Source of the DNA: Hadesarchaea archaeon | GTDB taxonomy: Archaea; Hadarchaeota; Hadarchaeia; Hadarchaeales; Hadarchaeaceae | Reading direction: 5' to 3' | Assembly (NCBI GenBank): GCA_030615805.1 | Contig: JAUWYN010000019.1 | Span: 1 to 15,979, forward strand | DNA length: 15,979 nucleotides | Shown here: piece by piece, positions 1 to 3,200 of the stretch | How positions within the stretch are numbered: position 1 is the stretch's first letter | Layout: every line of letters begins with the position of its first letter | Notes under the pieces: generated by a model | What the model was told of the DNA's origin: nothing | The model's input: only the letters and a program-made list of their open reading frames with translations | Databases searched by the model: none | Program-made: the position numbers and the translations under genes

Positions 1-9
1 GGGTGAAAA

Positions 10-54
10 ATGGCAAAGAAGGCCAAAAAGGGAAAGAAGAAGCGAAAGAGATAG
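10..54 (+). CDS. Possible 14-residue polybasic mini-ORF at the left edge
   Basis: An ATG with GGTGA just upstream (2-6) opens a 14-codon frame, MAKKAKKGKKKRKR, ending in TAG. An in-frame TGA at 4-6 shows it is not the tail of a longer protein in this frame. Ten of 14 residues are Lys or Arg, as in tiny ribosomal or nucleic-acid-binding peptides, but it does not match archaeal eL41 as I know it. Another frame is open from a GTG at 3 to a stop at 144-146 and could be the end of a gene cut by the window edge. Either or both may be spurious. Confidence 0.2.
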   Translation: MAKKAKKGKKKRKR

Positions 55-361
55 GTTTCTTAAAACTTGATACATCGGCATCTAATCCCCCCGCGAAGCT
101 GGCCCTGTTTACCCTATTTTTTGGGCTCGGAAAATGGGCACTTTAATCGGGTCAAAAGGGCGCATGAGGCGGGCCAACCACTGTAGACAACGGCGAGATG
201 TACCACCCCAAATGTCACCCCCGCTAATGAATTGCTCGTGCCTCAAGTGTTGGAGACGATCCCCGTCATATGAATTATCCCGAAGATGAAACAGAGCCTG
301 TTTTTACCTAAAAAAGAAAGGAAAGGAGCTAGGAAAGGACGTTGCTCGTTATAAAATTTGT
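55..361. other. Stretch with no recognisable gene
   Basis: Apart from the short frame closing at 146, I see no convincing coding frame, tRNA, terminator hairpin or repeat here. An AT-rich stretch near 349-372 lies just downstream of the minus-strand HTH gene and may be where its transcript ends, but it has no clear stem. Confidence 0.4.
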
Positions 362-586
362 TTATTTCCTACCCAACGCTCGTTTTAGCCTTTCAATAAG
401 TCCAACTTTCTCTTCCTTCTCCTCTTCAACCTTTTCTTCCTTCTCCTCTTCAACCTTTTCTTCCTTCTCTTCCATAGGTTCAACCTTTTCTTCCTTTTTC
501 AGATGATTGTAAACGGTCATTACATTTAGCCCAAGCCTATTAGCTATCTTCTGATATGACATGCCCTTCTCTCTAAGACTCTTCAT
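362..586 (-). CDS. Small HTH protein with acidic/Lys repeat tail; start codon unclear
   Basis: From the first ATG this is a 74-residue protein. Residues 8-30 (GMSYQKIANRLGLNVMTVYN) form a resolvase/transposase-type helix-turn-helix. A charged repeat follows (units of EEKEEKVE, about residues 33-60), then a basic end, LIERLKRALGRK. The same frame stays open about 16 codons upstream of the ATG, to a stop at the end of aIF5A, and reads RKRHRGKVTPEVIGE. That looks like the normal front of this HTH family (RGK-TPEVI-E-..LR..GMSY-KIA), yet it contains no ATG, GTG or TTG. The gene may therefore have lost its start, use a non-standard start, or begin at this ATG. GGGGAG abuts the ATG, too close for a good ribosome site. 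A TATATAA box lies at 636-642. DNA binding is inferred from the fold; no target is known. Confidence 0.6.
   Translation of the reverse strand: MKSLREKGMSYQKIANRLGLNVMTVYNHLKKEEKVEPMEEKEEKVEEEKEEKVEEEKEEKVGLIERLKRALGRK
403..499. repeat. 24-bp imperfect tandem repeat inside the HTH gene
   Basis: Units at 403-426, 427-450, 451-480 (six extra bases near its end) and a partial unit at 481-499 share CAACCTTTTCTTCCTTCTCC on the plus strand. On the coding strand they give the Glu/Lys-rich octapeptide repeat. The DNA identity suggests recent slippage expansion, so copy number may vary between strains. Confidence 0.85.
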
Positions 587-629
587 CTCCCCTATAACCT
601 CAGGAGTTACCTTTCCCCTATGTCTTTTC

Positions 630-1031
630 CTACCCTATATAACCTTTTACTAGTTCGATCTTCCTCCTCCCAAGGGCCTGGATGTATTCCACCATGTCCC
701 CTTCGTGCATATCTCCCCTAAGGTTTACGGAAATCGGCAACTCGAAAATCTCGTAGGTCGTGATGTCCATCAGTTGCGCATTGTTGGCCACGATTGCTAG
801 CACTTCGGCAATTCTTCGCTCGATTATGGGCACTTCGATTTTTACGTTCGTGGGCTGAATGATGTGATGCTTTTGGGAGTTAAACAACCTGGTCGCGGCT
901 ATCTTGGCGTTTCCGGGCCCATGCTTCCCCGGCGGTGAGGTTAAAAAATGGTTGATGCGACATGGCTCGCCGTCGATTATGATGAAACTCCCCTCCCTTA
1001 ATTTTCCGACTTCGGTCATCTTCCTTATCAT
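630..1031 (-). CDS. eif5a: Translation initiation factor 5A (aIF5A)
   Basis: This is archaeal IF5A, which promotes peptide-bond formation on the ribosome, notably at proline-rich stretches. It acts after one lysine is converted to deoxyhypusine/hypusine. From the ATG at 1031 it has 133 residues, close to the family length. The N-terminal SH3-like half reads EVGKLREGSFIIIDGEPCRI. The modification loop follows, SPPGKHGPGNAK, with the modified lysine at about residue 36. VKIEVPIIERR leads into the C-terminal OB fold. Starts are ambiguous: ATG at 1019 is equally plausible. A TTG at 1079 gives 16 extra residues unlike the family; AAGGAG sits directly against it, too close to be a good ribosome site. 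A TATA-like TTTAATAT lies near 1113-1120. Transcription is divergent from the 52-aa gene. The extended basic C-terminal end is normal for archaea. Confidence 0.95.
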   Translation of the reverse strand: MIRKMTEVGKLREGSFIIIDGEPCRINHFLTSPPGKHGPGNAKIAATRLFNSQKHHIIQPTNVKIEVPIIERRIAEVLAIVANNAQLMDITTYEIFELPISVNLRGDMHEGDMVEYIQALGRRKIELVKGYIG

Positions 1032-1111
1032 CAAGATGCCTGTAGGTTTTACGAATGGTGACCGAGATTTAGCTTTCAACTCCTTTGCCCATGCTTATTT
1101 CTCGCGCCTAG

Positions 1112-1121
1112 GATATTAAAT
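1112..1121. promoter_or_regulatory. Shared TATA element between aIF5A and the 52-aa gene
   Basis: GATATTAAAT reads as a TATA-like box on both strands. On the minus strand it puts transcription start near 1090, upstream of aIF5A. On the plus strand it puts it near 1142, which removes the ATG at 1137 and supports the SD-linked start at 1170 for the small gene. Confidence 0.45.
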
Positions 1122-1169
1122 CGTGGCACATGAGATATGGGTCGCGAAAGAAGCAGAGGGGAGGAGCAC

Positions 1170-1328
1170 ATGGGAGAATGGAAAAAACACAAAGGGTTTG
1201 CATTTAGGCACGGAGATTATGGAACCACTGCTGTATATGGAAGCAACCAAGAAATAGACCGAGTGATCAAAGATTTCGGCAAGGCGAAAGAAGCGGAAAC
1301 GTTGAAAAAAATAAAAAAAGGGGGATAA
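1170..1328 (+). CDS. Small charged protein, 52 aa, unrecognised
   Basis: The start is placed at 1170 because GGGGAGGAG lies just upstream; an earlier in-frame ATG at 1137 has no ribosome site and is probably upstream of the transcript start. The product begins MGEWKKHKGFAFRHGDYGTT, continues with a short helical segment (NQEIDRVIKDFGKAKEAETL) and ends in Lys/Gly (KKIKKGG). It has no cysteine, signal peptide or membrane segment. I do not recognise the family. A good SD and an archaeal promoter suggest it is expressed. It lies between aIF5A and tRNA debris at the left edge of the accessory island, so it may belong to an old insertion. Confidence 0.6.
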   Translation: MGEWKKHKGFAFRHGDYGTTAVYGSNQEIDRVIKDFGKAKEAETLKKIKKGG

Positions 1329-1344
1329 GTTAACGACACCAAAG

Positions 1345-1395
1345 TGGTGCCCCCGGCGGGATTCGAAATACGAGAACCTCAAGTCCTGGGGGGCC
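1345..1395 (-). other. Degenerate 3' part of a tRNA gene (Ser-UGA-like)
   Basis: On the minus strand, ACCA (1345-1348) is preceded by an acceptor 3' strand CGGGGGC (1349-1355), T-stem half CCCGC and T-loop TTCGAAT (1361-1367). Upstream comes GGACTTGAGGTTCT, resembling a tRNA-Ser(UGA) anticodon arm. The other T-stem half does not pair, the variable arm is missing and no 5' half is present. It is a broken tRNA, read as an old attachment-site remnant. The isotype is uncertain. Confidence 0.55.
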
Positions 1396-1530
1396 CGCGC
1401 TGCAAGAGCCGATATTGGAAGGTCAAAAAGGGTTAGAGAGTCGCTTGATTTAGGTGGGGCTTCTTGAACGAACGAGGGCAATTTGAAAAGATAAGATATC
1501 CGAAAAATCGAGGGGGCGAGGTGAGTTAAG

Positions 1531-1659
1531 ATGGTTTGGTTTGACGATGACAGGGAAAAGTGGGTTTGCGATACCTGCAAGAAAAGATACCCGAGCTACG
1601 AGGAAGCGCGCAAGTGCCAAGATGAGCACAGAGGGTCAGCCGAGGGGGCGAAGGCGTGA
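1531..1659 (+). CDS. Small zinc-finger protein, 42 aa
   Basis: A strong ribosome site, GAGGTGA (1519-1525), precedes this ATG by five bases. The product begins MVWFDDDREKWVCDTCKKRY and continues with EEARKCQDEH. The spacing Cys-X2-Cys-X12-Cys-X3-His is that of a classic C2H2-type finger with the first His replaced by Cys. Such single-finger miniproteins are common in archaeal viruses and plasmids and in archaeal genomes generally, where they are thought to bind DNA or RNA; the partner here is unknown. The TGA stop overlaps a GTG start of the next ORF (GTGA at 1656-1659), indicating translational coupling. Confidence 0.72.
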   Translation: MVWFDDDREKWVCDTCKKRYPSYEEARKCQDEHRGSAEGAKA

Positions 1660-1778
1660 AAATCAAAGATATCATTGGATTTTATCAAAGTCCCCAGGGC
1701 CCCGTTCCGAAAAAGTTACGGAACGGGCCACCCCAGGGCAATACCCCAAAAATCCGAATCTACTCTCTTAAAAAATAA
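1656..1778 (+). CDS. Possible 40-aa protein coupled to the zinc-finger gene
   Basis: A GTG start overlaps the upstream stop, with GAGGGGG about eight bases before it. The product starts MKIKDIIGFYQSPQGPVPKK and ends TPKIRIYSLKK. I do not recognise it. The middle third is made by a DNA palindrome flanked by a 9-bp direct repeat (1692-1739), so the frame may be older coding sequence interrupted in frame by a small palindromic insert, or the whole stretch may be non-coding RNA. The overlap and ribosome site favour translation. Confidence 0.35.
   Translation: MKIKDIIGFYQSPQGPVPKKLRNGPPQGNTPKIRIYSLKK
1692..1739. repeat. 9-bp palindrome flanked by 9-bp direct repeats
   Basis: Perfect inverted arms CCCGTTCCG (1701-1709) and CGGAACGGG (1719-1727) surround a 9-base loop, AAAAAGTTA. 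Allowing one bulged C adds two more G-C pairs. Identical copies of CCCCAGGGC lie at 1692-1700 and 1731-1739. The layout is that of a tiny palindromic insert with a target-site duplication, or of a protein-binding or RNA hairpin site. Confidence 0.75.
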
Positions 1779-1784
1779 AAAAGG

Positions 1785-1822
1785 GGGGTATAACGCGAAG
1801 CTTTTCCAATGTTAGAGTGGTA
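1785..1822 (+). repeat. 38-bp direct repeat, copy A
   Basis: It starts GGGGTATAAC and ends ATGTTAGAGTGGTA, matching copy B at 34 of 38 positions. It contains a TATA-like GTATAAC and an ATG about 15 bases further on; in this copy the frame closes after four codons (MLEW). Confidence 0.85.
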
Positions 1823-1878
1823 ACCAATGCATATGCTCACGGCTAACCGAAGCGGAGGGATATCTCAAAATAGTCCTG

Positions 1879-1943
1879 TGGTGCGGGGGAGGGGATTCGA
1901 ACCCCCGAACCAAGATCAATAGCTTGTGCTTCTTGGACTTGAA
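1879..1943 (-). other. 3' half of a tRNA-Leu(CAA) gene (attachment-site remnant)
   Basis: Reading the minus strand from 1943, the sequence starts in the anticodon loop (TT-CAA-G). It continues through the 3' anticodon stem, a variable-arm region that can pair CCAAGA with TCTTGG, a T-arm GGGGG-TTCGAAT-CCCCT, and acceptor strand CCCCCGC plus ACCA. CCCCCGC-A is the typical 3' acceptor end of archaeal tRNA-Leu. The matching 5' half (GCGGGGG, D-arm) is absent. A break exactly at the anticodon loop is the hallmark of integrase crossover in a tRNA gene. It is not a functional tRNA. Confidence 0.7.
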
Positions 1944-1956
1944 ACAAAAAAATAGT

Positions 1957-1994
1957 GGGGTATAACACGACGCTTTTTCGATGTTAGAGTGGTA
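1957..1994 (+). repeat. 38-bp direct repeat, copy B
   Basis: This is the second copy of the 1785-1822 repeat, 172 bp downstream, so the two copies bracket the tRNA-Leu fragment. Here the ATG at 1981 opens a longer frame (to 2202), but that frame runs into an IS-end hairpin and does not look like protein. Confidence 0.85.
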
Positions 1995-2157
1995 TTCGAC
2001 AAAACTCGACGTTAGACTAGTCCGAGGGTTGGTTCATTACCGATCCCGCGCCGAATTAACTTGGTTGGGGCCATTATGGACCACCTTCTCGAACGAGACG
2101 CGGCGCGATGGTTTTGGCCCAGATCGGTTTCAAGATTCGGTCGTAGTCCACCAACTC

Positions 2158-2202
2158 GGTGAACTACCCCTAGCTATCGCAAGGGGCTTCCTGCCTCAAT
2201 GA
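2158..2202 (+). mobile_element. Right-end remnant of an IS200/IS605-family element
   Basis: GGTGAACTACCCC is followed by a hairpin, CCCCT (2167-2171) with AGGGG (2182-2186), then GCTTCCTGCCTCAA. This order (GAACTACCC, hairpin, GGGCTTC, a TTGC-like spacer, TCA) is what I know from the right ends of IS200/IS605/IS1341 elements, where it closes the element and the 3' end of its guide (omega/reRNA). No tnpA or tnpB frame is left, so it is a decayed end. Recognition rests on memory of the motif, not on a search. Confidence 0.5.
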
Positions 2203-2216
2203 TGACTTTTACACTC

Positions 2217-2249
2217 CGGATACAATACGGATACAATACGGATACAATC
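2217..2249 (+). repeat. Three tandem 11-bp iteron-like repeats
   Basis: CGGATACAATA occurs at 2217-2227 and 2228-2238, and CGGATACAATC at 2239-2249. Head-to-tail 11-bp spacing places equivalent bases on about the same helix face, as expected for cooperative binding of a regulator or replication initiator. The repeats end 68 bp before the TATA box of the small-gene cassette, whose first product has a winged-helix-like segment. Confidence 0.85.
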
Positions 2250-2316
2250 CACTTCTTTTGGCAAATAGGGGCCGAGGCAGTCCCAAAAACAGATAAAAAG
2301 CCTGAAAAAGCCCTCA

Positions 2317-2351
2317 TTTATATAAGATGAGAACCCCATTGTAATCAGGAG
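2317..2351 (+). promoter_or_regulatory. Promoter and ribosome site of the small-gene cassette
   Basis: TTTATATAA (2317-2325) is a good archaeal TATA box. Transcription would start near 2345-2350, just at AGGAG (2347-2351), which sits nine bases before the ATG at 2361. Confidence 0.7.
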
Positions 2352-2360
2352 AAACTAAAA

Positions 2361-2573
2361 ATGACGAACCAGACGGATCCCAATCCGTGTGTGACGACGC
2401 CCACGACACAAGAGATAGCCGAAGCTGTCCTCTCCTATCACAAAACTCTTATCGCCACGACCAAGCTGGCGGAGGAAATCGGCGTACCGCTGAACCGTCT
2501 CAAGGTTGTGCTAGCCGAGCTTGAGAAGAAGGGCGGTGCTATCAACCGGGGTGCGTTCGTGGAGGTGACATGA
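2361..2573 (+). CDS. Small winged-helix-like DNA-binding protein, 70 aa
   Basis: Residues 17-60 read as a helix-turn-helix: AEAVLSYHKTLIATTKLAEE, then IGVPLNRLKVVLAELEKKGG. The pattern LAEEIGV...L..VLAELEKKG is the recognition-helix layout of MarR/ArsR-type winged-helix domains. The polar, Thr-rich N-terminus looks unstructured and the chain is too short for a ligand domain. It is first in a tight cassette and lies downstream of three 11-bp repeats, so it is a reasonable candidate for an autoregulator or iteron-binding protein of the integrated element. The role is inferred from fold and context. SD and TATA box support this start. Confidence 0.7.
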   Translation: MTNQTDPNPCVTTPTTQEIAEAVLSYHKTLIATTKLAEEIGVPLNRLKVVLAELEKKGGAINRGAFVEVT

Positions 2574-2743
2574 TGAAGATGCTTACAATAATCGACGAGA
2601 ACAGCTTCATGCGTGGCGTTGCGCCCGACACCCCGGAAGTTAGGGCCAAGGGCTTAGGTTGCGGACGGAGTGGCCTCGAAACAGTATGTCGATCACAATT
2701 CTCGGAGGTCGGGCTGAATGGCCGAGCTGAAGCACCTTGGTGA
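2573..2743 (+). CDS. Small unrecognised protein in the element cassette, 56 aa
   Basis: A full GGAGGTGA ribosome site (2561-2568) inside the end of the previous gene drives this frame. Starts at 2570 (ATGA overlap), 2573 or 2579 are possible; 2573 has the best spacing. The product begins MKMLTIIDENSFMRGVAPDT, continues with PEVRAKGLGCGRSGLETVCR and ends AEAPW. It has two Cys, no membrane segment and no family I recognise. Its 3' end overlaps the next gene by 26 bases in another frame. The perfect SD and gene overlaps are typical of compact plasmid or virus genomes. The last 20 residues could be non-native if the gene was trimmed. Confidence 0.5.
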   Translation: MKMLTIIDENSFMRGVAPDTPEVRAKGLGCGRSGLETVCRSQFSEVGLNGRAEAPW

Positions 2744-2975
2744 AGTTCTCTACGTGCGCTACCTCGACCACGTGCTCTTCAAAGACGTGGACCCCAACGT
2801 TTTCAAGCCTTTCGTGCGCGAGGCCATCGGTTGGCTAGAGCACGAGGCTGGCGATTGCATCCGGCTCGTGTGGGAGCGCTTCGCCGAGCCCATGCCTAAC
2901 GGGGAGGCGAAACAGCGGGCAAGCGGTCTTGTGATAATGAAAAGTAGCATCCTCGAGCTAAGGAGGGTCGGCTAA
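2718..2975 (+). CDS. Conserved-looking element protein, 85 aa, unknown function
   Basis: GGAGGT at 2704-2709 precedes this ATG by eight bases. The product is globular: LGEVLYVRYLDHVLFKDVDP suggests a beta-rich N-terminal part, REAIGWLEHEAGDCIRLVWE a helix and strand, and SGLVIMKSSILELRRVG a C-terminal strand. The pattern (V-YLDHVLF--, --REAIGWLE, I-LVW-R, -SGLVI-KS-ILE-RR) feels like a recurrent archaeal family near integrases, but I cannot name it. There are no catalytic motifs, signal or membrane segments. It is last in the cassette and converges, with a 4-bp gap, on the RHH gene. Confidence 0.65.
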   Translation: MAELKHLGEVLYVRYLDHVLFKDVDPNVFKPFVREAIGWLEHEAGDCIRLVWERFAEPMPNGEAKQRASGLVIMKSSILELRRVG

Positions 2976-2979
2976 GGTG

Positions 2980-3132
2980 TTATCCACCATGTTTCCTGAT
3001 CCAATCTTTCAGAGCTTCTTCAACGGCCTCTTTCATGGCTCCGTAGAGCTTGCCGCGTTTGGTGACAACTGCCACTTTGAACTTCTTGAGCAATTCAGCA
3101 TCCAAGAGGACAGAGAGGCGTTCTTCCTTCAT
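2980..3132 (-). CDS. Ribbon-helix-helix transcriptional regulator, 50 aa
   Basis: The product MKEERLSVLLDAELLKKFKV... has the RHH (CopG/Arc) layout. There is a short DNA-contacting strand RLSVLL (residues 5-10), helix 1 (AELLKKFKVAVVTKRG) and helix 2 (LYGAMKEAVEEALKDWIRKH), which would dimerise. The frame is open much further upstream, but that part lies over the integrase gene and is not protein-like. The ATG at 3132 sits a few bases after the expected transcript start from a TATA box at 3161-3169. It is divergent from the integrase, and a near-identical 17-18-bp direct repeat covers both start regions, so it is probably an autoregulated repressor of the integrase (inference). An antitoxin role is less likely, since no toxin gene is adjacent. 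Confidence 0.8.
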   Translation of the reverse strand: MKEERLSVLLDAELLKKFKVAVVTKRGKLYGAMKEAVEEALKDWIRKHGG

Positions 3133-3139
3133 GCCAATC

Positions 3140-3200
3140 GTGTAAATGGTAGTATGAAAGTATTTATAAGGATGGGGTAGATGTGATAAATGGTGGCATG
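3140..3200. promoter_or_regulatory. Divergent RHH/integrase promoter with paired operator repeats
   Basis: TATTTATAA (3161-3169) works as a TATA box on both strands, with expected starts near 3140 (minus) and 3190 (plus). Direct repeats GTGTAAATGGTAGTATG (3140-3156) and GTGATAAATGGTGGCATG (3183-3200) match at 15 of 18 aligned positions and overlap the two starts. A repressor bound at both would shut off both genes. Confidence 0.65.

Noticed and set aside
1345..1400. Intact or permuted tRNA gene on the minus strand
   Set aside because: Although GCCCCCC upstream could pair with the acceptor 3' strand, there is no D-arm and the T-stem does not pair; no arrangement gives a full cloverleaf.
1981..2202. 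73-codon plus-strand frame starting in repeat copy B
   Set aside because: Its end is the translation of the IS right-end hairpin and the sequence is unlike a folded protein; copy A of the same repeat stops after four codons.
2217..2249. Possible CRISPR-like array
   Set aside because: The repeats are 11 bp with no spacers; they are iterons or operators, not CRISPR.
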